Shown: piece after piece, positions 15,255 to 23,277 of the stretch
Position numbering within the stretch: position 1 is the stretch's first letter
How the letters are laid out: each line of letters opens with the position of its first letter
NCBI GenBank assembly: GCA_963750015.1
Contig: CAVVPU010000227.1
Location: 1-64,000 of the forward strand
DNA from: CAVVNC01 sp963750015
GTDB lineage: Bacteria; Desulfobacterota; Syntrophorhabdia; Syntrophorhabdales; WCHB1-27
DNA: 64,000 nt
Direction of reading: 5' to 3'
Program-made: the position numbers and the translations under genes
Notes under the pieces: model-generated
Told to the model about the DNA's origin: nothing
The model's input: the letters and a program-made list of their open reading frames with translations, nothing else
Database searches by the model: none

Positions 15255-17417
15255 TCACGCCTTCCGCACCTCGACCAGCGTTTGACTCGACATGGCCGTC
15301 ACCAAGGGGTCAAAGGCCTTGTCCGGATCGACACAGTACATGTTGTTTGTATTTGCTCCGCCGTCCAACAGAGGATACCCTGGAAGGGTCAGTTCCCGGC
15401 ACCCCTGCCACCAGCCGTGGAGTGCCATGACCGTGTCGGGGCTGATGCCGGGAATGAGCTCAGCCTTGAGCTTCATGGAGCCATGAGGGGATTCGACGAT
15501 TACCCAGTCCCCTTCTTCTATCCCCCGTTCCCTTGCCGTATCGGGATGCATCTGAACCGTCGGGAAGGGGAGAATCTCACGCAGAGAGGGCACGTTCCTC
15601 AGCCAGCCCGCATTATACACCTTGGATGTGTGAAAATCGGAAAAAACGAGCGGATAGGTTTTCAACAGCTCCGGTGTGGCCGTCGGGCTCTCAGGCGGCT
15701 CGTGCCAGCCGGGCAGGGGGCTGAAACCCTCTTTCTCGAAGGTCGTGTTGTAGATCGCCACCTTACCCTGCGCCAGATATGGCTGTTTCGAAAGCAAGGA
15801 GCTCCGGGTAGAGAAGATCTTCCCATACTTCTCGTAGACCATCGGTTTCATTGGATAGACGATGCCTGTCGGATGGGTCCTCAGTTCATCGATAGTCATT
15901 CCGAGGGGCGCAAGCTGATCGTTCATGCACTCTTCCATGCTGCCGTTCCAGAAGTCGGCGCCGTAGCCCATTCTAACCCCCAGGTCGAGCCAGAACTCGT
16001 ACATGGATTTGTATTCGCCCAGAGGCTCGACGACCTTGTTCCGCGCCATGATCCAGTTGGGCGTAAACTCGAAGGGGTGGTCAGTCTCATAGGGGGTTGC
16101 GACCGGCACAACCACATCGGCGAAGGCCATTTCGGCGGTACGCATGACGTCGATGACAACGAAGAAATCGAGCTTCCGAAGGGCTTCGACGACCCGTTTC
16201 GAACCACGGGTGCTCACCGTGGGCTGGGTCCCCGGGGCCATGATCGTTCGCACCGGATAGGGTTTTTCGGTAAGGACGCTCTCAATCGTCCGAAAGTAGG
16301 CGGAGGAGGTTCCCTCCAGGAACGGCTGAAACGGTCTCGGGAATTCCGGGGCGACGAGTTTATCGACCCATTCCTGCGTGTACCGCTCTCTGAGATGGAC
16401 GCTCTTCGGCATGGGCATTGTGCTCCCCATCGGCACAACATTCCCCCCAGGCCTGTCGAAATGGCCGGTGATGGCAACCAAGATGGCAATCGACCGTGTG
16501 GTATCGCTTGCTGATGGGGCGTGCTCCAACCCGTTTCCGGAATCGACTGCTGCACGTTTTGTTGTGGCGTAGAGCCTCGCCACTTCACGGACCAGGTCGG
16601 CGGACACCCCCGTCAGGGTTTCCGCCCATGCAGGAGTGTACTGCTGAACGTGCTCCCTTAACTCGTCGAAGCCATAGCACCACTGGGAAACAAATTCGGC
16701 GTCGAAGAGGTTTTCGGTGACGACGACATGCAGCATGGCGAGCGCCAGGGCCGCATCCGTCCCGGGACGTATGGGGACCCATATGTCCGCCAGAGCTGCA
16801 TCCGGTTCCAGGGTAGGCTTGATTGCGACGATCTTCGCTCCTCGCTCCCTGGCCTCCACCAGGGCTTTTGTGGCACCCTTGCTTGCACCCGAGTAGACAG
16901 GCTGCTTGCCCCAGATGATGATGAGATCGCTATTCTGATAATCGGCCACAGGCCAGGGTACACCGAGGGTGTAAGCAAAGGAGAAGGCGTTCTGCATGGC
17001 ACAGATACCGCTGTGACAGTAATTGGGACTGCCATGGGCCATCAGGAATCGATAGAGATACTCGCTGTAGCTCCGGCGCGCCGGCGAGAGAATCGCGAGG
17101 GATTCCGGACCGAAGGTTTCCTTCTGTTCCTTCAGCTTGTCCGCGATGGCCTCGAGGGCTTCATTCCAGCTCACTCTTTCGAACCGCCCCTCTCCTTTTT
17201 TTCCCACCCGCCTCATGGGGTATCGGAGCCGATCCGGGGAATAGACCCATTCAGGTGCCGCATGGGCCTTGGGACAGTTCTTGCCTCTGTTCAGCGGAGA
17301 TTCCTTCATACCCTCTATGCGGATGAATCTTCCATTCTTCACGTGGGCATAGATGCCGCAACCGGCGCTGGGTCCGCACATGCCGCAGAAGGTGGGAATG
17401 ACTTGGGCGTCGGTCAT
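15255..17417 (-). CDS. Molybdopterin (bis-MGD) oxidoreductase, catalytic subunit
   Basis: A 720-residue member of the DMSO-reductase superfamily. The N-terminus has the 4Fe-4S motif FCGMCGPSAGCG...KNCPKAHAAPEW. WNEALEAIADKL, IIIWGKQP and DIWVPIRPGTDAALALAMLH are typical cofactor-binding blocks, and HSGICAMQNAF near residue 150 supplies a Cys that aligns with the metal-ligating Cys of enzymes such as acetylene hydratase. The C-terminal barrel starts around 590 (KTYPLVFSDFHTSKVYNAGWLRNV). No twin-arginine signal, so cytoplasmic. AGGAAGAGGAGAAG precedes the ATG. Substrate cannot be deduced; thiosulfate/polysulfide reductase-like and acetylene-hydratase-like enzymes are the nearest types I recognise. 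Confidence 0.85.
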   Translation of the reverse strand: MTDAQVIPTFCGMCGPSAGCGIYAHVKNGRFIRIEGMKESPLNRGKNCPKAHAAPEWVYSPDRLRYPMRRVGKKGEGRFERVSWNEALEAIADKLKEQKETFGPESLAILSPARRSYSEYLYRFLMAHGSPNYCHSGICAMQNAFSFAYTLGVPWPVADYQNSDLIIIWGKQPVYSGASKGATKALVEARERGAKIVAIKPTLEPDAALADIWVPIRPGTDAALALAMLHVVVTENLFDAEFVSQWCYGFDELREHVQQYTPAWAETLTGVSADLVREVARLYATTKRAAVDSGNGLEHAPSASDTTRSIAILVAITGHFDRPGGNVVPMGSTMPMPKSVHLRERYTQEWVDKLVAPEFPRPFQPFLEGTSSAYFRTIESVLTEKPYPVRTIMAPGTQPTVSTRGSKRVVEALRKLDFFVVIDVMRTAEMAFADVVVPVATPYETDHPFEFTPNWIMARNKVVEPLGEYKSMYEFWLDLGVRMGYGADFWNGSMEECMNDQLAPLGMTIDELRTHPTGIVYPMKPMVYEKYGKIFSTRSSLLSKQPYLAQGKVAIYNTTFEKEGFSPLPGWHEPPESPTATPELLKTYPLVFSDFHTSKVYNAGWLRNVPSLREILPFPTVQMHPDTARERGIEEGDWVIVESPHGSMKLKAELIPGISPDTVMALHGWWQGCRELTLPGYPLLDGGANTNNMYCVDPDKAFDPLVTAMSSQTLVEVRKA

Positions 17418-17434
17418 GCGTCTTCTCCTCTTCC

Positions 17435-17896
17435 TTAGAAACAGCCGAGTTGACAGTTGCGTATCTTTAATCCACACATATTTGCCGCTTTCGACACCCT
17501 CATAGGTGTTGTCTTGAGCCTACGGGCAAGCTCAAAGGCCGCCGCACATGTCAGATTACCGGCGGTATTCAGATCACGCAAACCGGTAACGATTTCCTGT
17601 GATGACTCATGCGGTTCATTATACGGGGGAGTCTTCTCCACCCTGAAAAACCCGAGCTGGCAGTTGGCGATTCGCACACCGAGCTTATCCATAACCGCCC
17701 CTATGGCAATTTTGGGTATAGCCATATCCTTGGCTATCTTCCAGCCCACTGGACAGGGCAGGTAACCGTCTTTCAGCGCGGCTTTGACAGAGGATTCCAA
17801 CCGGGCGAGTGTTTCGGAAGGAAGATCGGCGGGATTATTTCCCAGTTGTATTCGTGAGGACTTCTTGGTGCGATCTCTATTATTAAAATCACGCAT
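17435..17896 (-). CDS. Duplicated small protein upstream of the molybdopterin enzyme
   Basis: A 153-residue protein built from two copies of a unit of about 45 residues. Copy one runs CPVGWKIAKDMAIPKIAIGAVM...LGVRIANCQLGFF; copy two runs CAAAFELARRLKTTPMRVSKAA...CGLKIRNCQLGCF. Each copy has a helix-turn-helix-like centre and ends with an NCQLGxF motif with Cys, as if for metal or cofactor binding. GGAGG lies 4 bases before the ATG at 17896. It precedes the molybdopterin gene by 17 bases in an evident operon, so a regulator, chaperone or cofactor-insertion role for that enzyme is likely. Family not named. Confidence 0.6.
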   Translation of the reverse strand: MRDFNNRDRTKKSSRIQLGNNPADLPSETLARLESSVKAALKDGYLPCPVGWKIAKDMAIPKIAIGAVMDKLGVRIANCQLGFFRVEKTPPYNEPHESSQEIVTGLRDLNTAGNLTCAAAFELARRLKTTPMRVSKAANMCGLKIRNCQLGCF

Positions 17897-18010
17897 TCAT
17901 TAAACCTCCAATAATAATAGACTATTGAAGCATAGTGAGCAAGACTTCTATGTACCAGGGTAACAGGCTCTTCAAGAAGGGGAAAATGTGGCTGATCGAT
18001 CTGACTGCTG

Positions 18011-18240
18011 CTATGAACCCTCAAAGACATAGGTTGTCCCTGCCGCATTGAGTATGAGCTGTTCGGGCATCGCCTCGCGAAAACAGGTAGTTGCTTAGAA
18101 CCCCCTACAGTGAGTCGGTACGACGCACTCGGGGTCCATATCGAAGACCTCGGCAATCGTCGCCTCGATGATCTCCGGCGCCGCATTGATGAGGTGAAAG
18201 CCCTCCACTGCCAGTCGATGAACAACCTCGGCCCGCTTCC
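18011..18240 (-). pseudogene. 3' fragment of an MBL-fold hydrolase gene
   Basis: The minus strand reads LAVEGFHLINAAPEIIEATI, CVVPTHCRGF, a TAA stop, then EAMPEQLILNAAGTTYVF and TAG at 18011. This is a close match to the last 75 residues of the intact MBL-fold protein at 33878-34828 (GGFHLVNAPTERIEATVA, IVPTHCTGFEA, EEMPEQFILNTAGTTYVF). GAA in the intact copy corresponds to the in-frame TAA here. The 5' two-thirds is absent. It is a decayed paralogue. Confidence 0.7.
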
Positions 18241-18271
18241 GATTAAGAAACTATTGATTTGGCTGCCGAAC

Positions 18272-18291
18272 TGGTATCATTGGGAATACCA
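18272..18291 (+). promoter_or_regulatory. Possible operator upstream of the Tm-1-like gene
   Basis: Inverted repeat TGGTAT-N8-ATACCA, 33 bases before the ATG at 18324. A TTGATT/TATCAT pair just upstream or overlapping could be a promoter, although its 15-base spacer is short. Weak support. Confidence 0.3.
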
Positions 18292-18323
18292 TGATAGTGA
18301 TCCGTTGACGTTTTGGAGGGCAT

Positions 18324-19580
18324 ATGAGAAAGAACTTGCTCATAATAGCGACTCTCGACACGAAAGGAAGAGAGGCGGGGTGCGTGAAGGAGTCTGTCCT
18401 CGAGTTAGGTGTACAGCCGACGATTATGGACATAGGAGCTATTGGCGCGCCACAAATCGATCCGGACATAATGAACTCGGACGTTGCCGCGGCAGCGGGC
18501 TACGATCTTGGGGAACTCGTCCTAAGACGGGACCGATCGAGCACCCTCAAAGCGCTCCAAGAGGGAGGATCGGTGATTGCAAACCGTCTGCTCAAAGAAG
18601 GAAAGGTGGACGGTGTGATCGGGTTGGGTGGCGGTTCGGGAACAGGCCTCATTTCCTTCATCATGCGCTCCATGCCGTTTGGCCTGCCGAAGGTGATCGT
18701 CTCAACTGTGGCATCGAGAGACGTGAGGGAATACGTAGGCACGAAGGATATTGTCATGTTCCATTCCGTCGCGGATCTCCTCGGTGTCAACACCTTCATG
18801 CGTCTCATCCTTGGTCAGGCCGCCCATGCCGTCTGCGGTATGATGCAGAGAGGAAGCAGTGTCTCTCGTGAGAGGCCGATGGTTGGAGTCACCGCTTACG
18901 GCATCAATTCCCAATGCGCCCTTTACGCGGAGGGTTTTCTCCGTGACAAGGGTTATGAGATGATCGCATTTCACGCCAACGGCTGTGGCGGAATGGCCAT
19001 GGAAGAGCTGATCGCCGAAGGGCAGATCTCGGGGGTCCTTGACCTTACACCCCATGAGATAGCCGACGAGATATTCGGCGGCTACTGCAAAGGGATTGGG
19101 CCAAGTCGCCTCGAAACCGCAGGAAGAATGGGCGTTCCTCTGGTTTTTGCACCCGGCGGCCTCGACAATGCCGTCTTCAGTCCCTTCTATCCCATGCCCG
19201 AAGAACTCGCCGGTAGAAAGACACACACCCACGACATACGGTTCCTTGTCCGCATGGGCCCTCGGGAAATGGAGAAATTCGCAAGGATTATTGCAGACAA
19301 GCTGAACAAGTCCAGTGGTTCGACCCGGGTCCTCATACCGACGAAAGGGTGGTCGGACGCGGACAAGGAGGGAATGGCTCTTTTCGACCCAGAGGTCAAC
19401 CTGGTGTTCACGGAGAAGCTGAAGGAGCTTCTTGACTCGAAAATCCCAATCGAGGAGATGGATGTCCACATAAGCGAGCCGAGTTTCGCCTTGAGGGCGG
19501 TAGAAATCCTTCACGAAATGATGGAACGGAACGGCCAGGCGGGATCGCCATCAGGTCTACGTGCGGAATATGTCACGTAA
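18324..19580 (+). CDS. Tm-1-like (UPF0261) ATP-binding protein
   Basis: A 418-residue protein of the UPF0261/Tm-1-like family. The N-terminal Tm-1 domain starts LLIIATLDTKGREAGCVKE and includes the GVIGLGGGSGTGLISFIM loop near residue 100 and a KVIVSTVASRDVREYVG segment. The C-terminal domain (residues 200-400) includes GVTAYGINSQCALYAEGFL and FHANGCGGMAMEELI, resembling a TIM-barrel-like half. Tm-1 of tomato inhibits tobamovirus replication; bacterial members have no settled function. GGAGGGCAT precedes the ATG. It stands alone between decayed genes and an ArsR gene on the other strand. Confidence 0.8.
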   Translation: MRKNLLIIATLDTKGREAGCVKESVLELGVQPTIMDIGAIGAPQIDPDIMNSDVAAAAGYDLGELVLRRDRSSTLKALQEGGSVIANRLLKEGKVDGVIGLGGGSGTGLISFIMRSMPFGLPKVIVSTVASRDVREYVGTKDIVMFHSVADLLGVNTFMRLILGQAAHAVCGMMQRGSSVSRERPMVGVTAYGINSQCALYAEGFLRDKGYEMIAFHANGCGGMAMEELIAEGQISGVLDLTPHEIADEIFGGYCKGIGPSRLETAGRMGVPLVFAPGGLDNAVFSPFYPMPEELAGRKTHTHDIRFLVRMGPREMEKFARIIADKLNKSSGSTRVLIPTKGWSDADKEGMALFDPEVNLVFTEKLKELLDSKIPIEEMDVHISEPSFALRAVEILHEMMERNGQAGSPSGLRAEYVT

Positions 19581-19664
19581 GATGCGGCGCCCGTGTCCTC
19601 GTGAATGGCAGCAACGTCGCGAGGGCGGGGGCAAAGACCATTGAAGAAGACCTTCCGGGAGAGA

Positions 19665-20048
19665 TTAGGGCGTCTTTTTGACGCCTCGGATATTTCTTGA
19701 AAGAGTCTCCTGCCCCGCGAGCAGAGTAAGCAAAACTTCTCGCATGATCGAGCAGGCCTCCGTGATTTTTGACGAGGCAAGGCGGTAAAAGATAGTCGTA
19801 CCTTCGCGTCTGGAAATAATAAGGCCCTTTTGTCGTATGATGGACAAATGCTGCGAAGCATTGGCCTTCGGAACGTCCATGGCCCGGACTATGTCTCCAA
19901 CTGAAAGCTCTTCATTTTTCAGCAGGTTGACTATCTGCAGCCTCTTGGGGTTGGCGAGGGTCTGGCAAATCTCGGCCTGCAATTCAAATACTTTAAGTTC
20001 AACTTCCGATTGGTAAGGGTTATCCTCTGTTTCAATCATGGAAACCAT
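19665..20048 (-). CDS. ArsR-family regulator
   Basis: A 127-residue winged-helix protein. AEICQTLANPKRLQIVNLLKNEELSVGDIVRAMDVPKANASQHLSIIRQKGLIISRREGTTIFYRLA spans helix 2 to the wing. The classical metal site is replaced by an LSVGDIVRAMD sequence; cysteines are at CQTLAN and ACSIM, so redox or metal sensing is possible. The ATG at 20048 lies 35 bases after the end of the SufB-like gene in the same orientation, so it could be co-transcribed with sufCB and regulate that operon, or others. Confidence 0.8.
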   Translation of the reverse strand: MVSMIETEDNPYQSEVELKVFELQAEICQTLANPKRLQIVNLLKNEELSVGDIVRAMDVPKANASQHLSIIRQKGLIISRREGTTIFYRLASSKITEACSIMREVLLTLLAGQETLSRNIRGVKKTP

Positions 20049-20082
20049 TTCATCCAGCTTTAGGGTCCCGTCAAGAGGGTCT

Positions 20083-21309
20083 CTACATCGTATCCTCGTT
20101 GCTTGCCATTATCGCCTGATCAATCTCGGCCTTGAGCTCCCGGGGCAGCCCCTTGATGTCGACGTTGAGAAAGCCCCGGACGATGGTGGATATCGCTTTC
20201 CCTTCGCTTAAGCCCCTCGACATGAGGTAGTAGATCTCCTCCTGGGCGACCTTGCCGACCGCGGCCTCATGGGACATGTCGACGCCTTCCACGTGCCCCT
20301 CGAGTTGGGGGATGGAATCGATCACGCCGCCCTTGAGAAGCAGCCCCTTGCATTCGAGGTGTGCCTTGATGCCGGGCGCCTTGCCGATGAGGTGACCCCG
20401 GTTCATGATGTTCCCGCCGTTCGAGATGGCGCGCTGGATGATCTCAGCCCGGCAGCCCGGCTTCAAAAGATGGATTCTTCCGCCTATATCGAAGTTGGAC
20501 CCCGGGCTTCCCACGATCACGCTGTAGAACATCGCCGTCGCCCTGTCCCCCACGAGGTAGGTGGTGGGATACATCTGGATTGAGCGGACGGGTTTCATGC
20601 AGATGTAGTTGTTGATGAAGAGGCCGTCTTCCTCGACCTGGGCGACGGACCGGGGGCGTACCGCCATCTCTTCTGCCCAATTGTGTATCATGGTGAAACT
20701 CAAGTGGGCCCCTTTCTTCACGAAGAACTCGGAAATGCCGACGTGGACGCCCTTTTTCATAGAGGGAGAGGTGGCGCACCCTGTGATAATGTGGAGCTCG
20801 GAGCCTTCTTCGGCGATTATGAGGTTATGCACGTTCTGCTGGAGATTTTCTTTATCGATATAGAGGCACGCCTGAATAGGATAGACGCTCTTGCTTCCGG
20901 GAAGGGCGCGTATCACGTAGCCGTCGTGAAGGTCGAGAAAGGCCGAGGCCGTGTACTTGTCCTGGTCAACGGGCACGAGCTTCCAGAAGTACTCCTTCAC
21001 CCATTCGTGCTGCTGCAGCGCCTCCCGCATGGGCATAACCTCGATCCCCTCCTGGAGGCTCGCGCAGTGAACGACCGCTGTGTCCTTCTGGAAATATGTC
21101 CCGCCCCGCTCCTTGCCGGTCACGTCGAGACCTGACATCATGAGCCGTTCTATCTCTTTTTCGGGCAGTCTACACATCTCTTCCTGCGCCATATAGTGAT
21201 GGGGAACGAAAGACCGGTCGAACTCGCCGAGATCGATGTCTTCCCCGAAGGCTGCCGGCTTCTCAAGCGCCCGGAGCGCCTTTTCCTTCAGTTCTGCTGG
21301 GTCGAACAT
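20083..21309 (-). CDS. sufB: SufB/SufD-family FeS assembly protein
   Basis: A 408-residue beta-helix protein of the SufB/SufD family. Recognisable parts are HNLIIAEEGSELHIITGCATS (central beta-helix), GDRATAMFYSVIVGSPGS, NRGHLIGKAPGIKAHLECKGLLL and the C-terminal SHEAAVGKVAQEEIYYLMSRGLSEGKA block. It is shorter than standard SufB (about 470 residues) and is the only such protein here, as in archaeal and anaerobe-type minimal SufBC systems, where the protein acts as scaffold with SufC. The ATG at 21309 lies inside the end of sufC, so it is translationally coupled. Confidence 0.85.
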   Translation of the reverse strand: MFDPAELKEKALRALEKPAAFGEDIDLGEFDRSFVPHHYMAQEEMCRLPEKEIERLMMSGLDVTGKERGGTYFQKDTAVVHCASLQEGIEVMPMREALQQHEWVKEYFWKLVPVDQDKYTASAFLDLHDGYVIRALPGSKSVYPIQACLYIDKENLQQNVHNLIIAEEGSELHIITGCATSPSMKKGVHVGISEFFVKKGAHLSFTMIHNWAEEMAVRPRSVAQVEEDGLFINNYICMKPVRSIQMYPTTYLVGDRATAMFYSVIVGSPGSNFDIGGRIHLLKPGCRAEIIQRAISNGGNIMNRGHLIGKAPGIKAHLECKGLLLKGGVIDSIPQLEGHVEGVDMSHEAAVGKVAQEEIYYLMSRGLSEGKAISTIVRGFLNVDIKGLPRELKAEIDQAIMASNEDTM

Positions 21310-22052
21310 CTGACGCACTCCTCATAACCTGACGTTGTGATGCACTCGAAGATCTCCCTCGGGTTCCCCACACAGGACAAGACACCGTCGTAAAGGACCT
21401 GCCCTTTGTCTGCGGGCACATAGTCGAGCACGTAGCCGGTATGGGTGATGATAAGACCCATTTTCGTCCTCTCACGCCACTGTCCCGCGACCGTCTTTGT
21501 CTTGTCGTCCGTCGGGGTCTTTTGCAGCACACGGGCAATGGTCTTCCCGATAAGAGCCATGTTCTCGATGTCCACCCCCGATTCCGGCTCGTCGAAGAGG
21601 AAAAGATCCGGGTCCTGCCCGATGAGTTGGAGAAGCTCGGAGCGTTTGATCTCACCTCCCGAGAAACCCGCATTCACGTCCCTCTCCAGAAAGTCTTCGA
21701 AATTGACCGATCGGGCAAGGGTTTCGGCATCGACCCGTTTCCTCGCGCAGATCTCAACCATCTGTCTGGTTTTCAGGCCGTTGATGGTAGGCGGTCGCTG
21801 ATAGGACATGCCGATCCCCAGTTTTGCCCTTTCGTCTATGGGGAAATGGGTGATGTCCTGCCCCTTAAAGACGATCCTCCCCTTCTTGACCTCATACTGG
21901 GGATATCCCATGATCGTCATGAGAAGAGAGGTCTTGCCCGAGCCGTTGGGGCCGAAAAGGATGTGGGTCTCGCCGGGTCTGATCTCGAGGTGTATGTCCT
22001 TGAGGAGGATCTTGCTTCCAAGCTCCACCTGCAGGTCTTCGATAAGCAACAT
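21288..22052 (-). CDS. sufC: SufC FeS-assembly ATPase
   Basis: A 254-residue ABC ATPase. Walker A FGPNGSGKTSLL (residues 34-45), signature GFSGGEIKRSELLQL with the KR typical of SufC, Walker B DLFLFDEPESGVD, and the H-loop IITHTGYVLDYV. GKILLKDIHLEI-type N-terminus fits the family. An extra loop of about 15 residues (TPTDDKTKTVAGQWRERTK) precedes the H-loop strand. It energises FeS assembly on the SufB-like partner. Transcribed from a promoter at 22130-22101 that shares its spacer motif with two other promoters. Confidence 0.9.
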   Translation of the reverse strand: MLLIEDLQVELGSKILLKDIHLEIRPGETHILFGPNGSGKTSLLMTIMGYPQYEVKKGRIVFKGQDITHFPIDERAKLGIGMSYQRPPTINGLKTRQMVEICARKRVDAETLARSVNFEDFLERDVNAGFSGGEIKRSELLQLIGQDPDLFLFDEPESGVDIENMALIGKTIARVLQKTPTDDKTKTVAGQWRERTKMGLIITHTGYVLDYVPADKGQVLYDGVLSCVGNPREIFECITTSGYEECVRCSTQQN

Positions 22053-22100
22053 AACGTGCCTCCTTCCCGTGGTTTAAGCCTTTGGGTCCGGACATTTACA

Positions 22101-22130
22101 ATTGTAGGCATATGATCATTATTCTGTCAA
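22101..22130 (-). promoter_or_regulatory. sufCB promoter with shared spacer motif
   Basis: On the minus strand, TTGACA (22130-22125) and TACAAT (22106-22101) are separated by 18 bases. The spacer, read on the plus strand, is GGCATATGATCATTATTC, which matches two other promoters at 38697-38726 and 41826-41855 (consensus RGCATATGAYCRTWAT). The same position relative to -35 and -10 in all three indicates a regulator-binding site. Confidence 0.65.
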
Positions 22131-22165
22131 CGCCGGCTTGACGTTTTAGACACCGTATCTTTTTC

Positions 22166-22197
22166 TTGACAAGGAAGTAGTTTTGAATATATATTCA
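22166..22197 (+). promoter_or_regulatory. Promoter of the DUF134-NifX operon with palindrome
   Basis: TTGACA at 22166-22171 and a TATATA/TATATT -10 at 22188-22195 (16-18 base spacer). The perfect 14-base palindrome TGAATATATATTCA (22184-22197) covers the -10. It is divergent from the sufCB promoter 36 bases away. The DUF134 helix-turn-helix protein encoded downstream is a natural candidate to bind the palindrome. Confidence 0.6.
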
Positions 22198-22244
22198 TAA
22201 CATGACCGACCGGAACATAGTTTCGACGTGAAGAGAGCGAGAGA

Positions 22245-23000
22245 ATGGCAAGACCGACTTTTCCACGTAACGTAGGATTTCTTCCCGGGGTCACCTACTT
22301 CAAGCCTGCGGGCGTTCGTATGACAGAGCTGGAAGAGATTGTTCTGGGCCACGATGAGATAGAGGGCATGAGGCTCAAACACCTGCAAGGCCTGTCCCAG
22401 GAAGAAGCAGCAGGGCAGATGAATATCTCACAGCCCACCTTCCACCGCCTTCTTACCGCCGCCTGCGAGAAGATAGCGGATGCCATCGTGAACGGGAAGG
22501 CCCTGAGGATCGAGGGTGGTAACATCAACGTTCCCGAGGCTTCTTGGCCCTCATGCGGAAAAGGCAGGATGTGCGCACGTTCACGCCAAGGCAGGGCACG
22601 GAGGTCGGGAAGCATACATCAACAGCATGAAGGAGATGCCATGAAGATCGCGATCACGAGCATGGACGGAACACTGGAAGGAATGGTGGACGAGCGTTTC
22701 GGACGAGCCAGGAAACTGATTGTTTACGATATGGGCGCAAGCACATTCGAGGTGGCGGAGAACTCGAAGCAGATGAACCTCGCCCAGGGGGCAGGCATCC
22801 AGGCGGCCCAGAACGTGGTAAACCTCGGCGTTCGGGCGATCATCAGCGGTCATCTCGGCCCGAAGGCCTTTCAGGTACTTCAGTCTGCGGGCCTCGAGGC
22901 GTATAGTGCGGTGAATATGACCGTGACCGATGCCATAAAACAGTACCGGGAGGGAAATCTTAACAAACTGGCCGGTGCTGATGTGCAGGGGCACTGGTAA
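22245..23000 (+). CDS. DUF134 DNA-binding protein fused in frame to a NifX-type domain
   Basis: The first 100 residues are a DUF134/UPF0251 protein (GVTYFKPAGVRMTELEEIVLGHDEIEGMRLKH, then sigma70-like region 4 helix-turn-helix LSQEEAAGQMNISQPTFHRLL). After a short Arg/Ser-rich linker with no stop, a NifX/NafY-like dinitrogenase-cofactor-binding domain begins (MKIAITSMDGTLEGMVDERFGRARKLIVYD, residues 133-251). These two are normally separate genes. AAGGAG lies before the internal ATG at 22641, so a free NifX-like protein of 119 residues could also be made. Whether the fusion is real, or only follows loss of a stop codon, is open. Confidence 0.7.
   Translation: MARPTFPRNVGFLPGVTYFKPAGVRMTELEEIVLGHDEIEGMRLKHLQGLSQEEAAGQMNISQPTFHRLLTAACEKIADAIVNGKALRIEGGNINVPEASWPSCGKGRMCARSRQGRARRSGSIHQQHEGDAMKIAITSMDGTLEGMVDERFGRARKLIVYDMGASTFEVAENSKQMNLAQGAGIQAAQNVVNLGVRAIISGHLGPKAFQVLQSAGLEAYSAVNMTVTDAIKQYREGNLNKLAGADVQGHW
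22630..22643 (+). promoter_or_regulatory. Internal ribosome site for the NifX-like domain
   Basis: AAGGAG at 22630-22635, then ATG at 22641 in the frame of the larger protein. It would give an independent 119-residue NifX-type protein in addition to the fused form. Confidence 0.5.
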
Positions 23001-23019
23001 AAATAAGGAGGTATGCATC

Positions 23020-23262
23020 ATGCCTGGAGGAGATGGAACAGGACCAAGAGGAACGGGACCTACGAGAGGCAGGGGCGCCGGATGCAGCGGGGCCGGGGGC
23101 TCCGGAAGGACCGCAGGAGGTGCCGGGATAGGGGCGAAAGGAGCGGGACCGACCGCAGAAGTCGTCTGCCCTCGATGCGGAACAAGAGCACCCCACGAGC
23201 GCGGCATCCCCTGCTTCGAACAGAAATGTCCGAAATGCGGGAGCGCCATGGCAAGGGCGTAG
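23020..23262 (+). CDS. Gly-rich small protein with a C-terminal zinc ribbon
   Basis: An 80-residue protein. The N-terminus is MPGGDGTGPRGTGPTRGRGAG, like the flexible GDGTGP leader of DUF5320-type proteins. The C-terminus is a four-cysteine zinc ribbon, CPRCGTRAPHERGIPCFEQKCPKCGSAMAR. AAGGAGG precedes the ATG. A relative is at 31294-31515. Such proteins recur next to NifX-type and MinD-ferredoxin proteins, so a metal-handling or partner-docking role is likely but unproven. Confidence 0.65.
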   Translation: MPGGDGTGPRGTGPTRGRGAGCSGAGGSGRTAGGAGIGAKGAGPTAEVVCPRCGTRAPHERGIPCFEQKCPKCGSAMARA

Positions 23263-23277
23263 GAAGAGATAGAGAAG

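Noticed and set aside
14880..16514. 544-codon plus-strand open frame
   Set aside because: It lies antisense to the molybdopterin oxidoreductase and its FeS subunit, which have clear motifs. Its translation has no recognisable domain; it is a by-product of high GC codon use.
18324..19580. Tm-1-like gene as an antiviral defence gene
   Set aside because: The plant Tm-1 antiviral function does not transfer to bacterial UPF0261 proteins, and no defence genes surround it.
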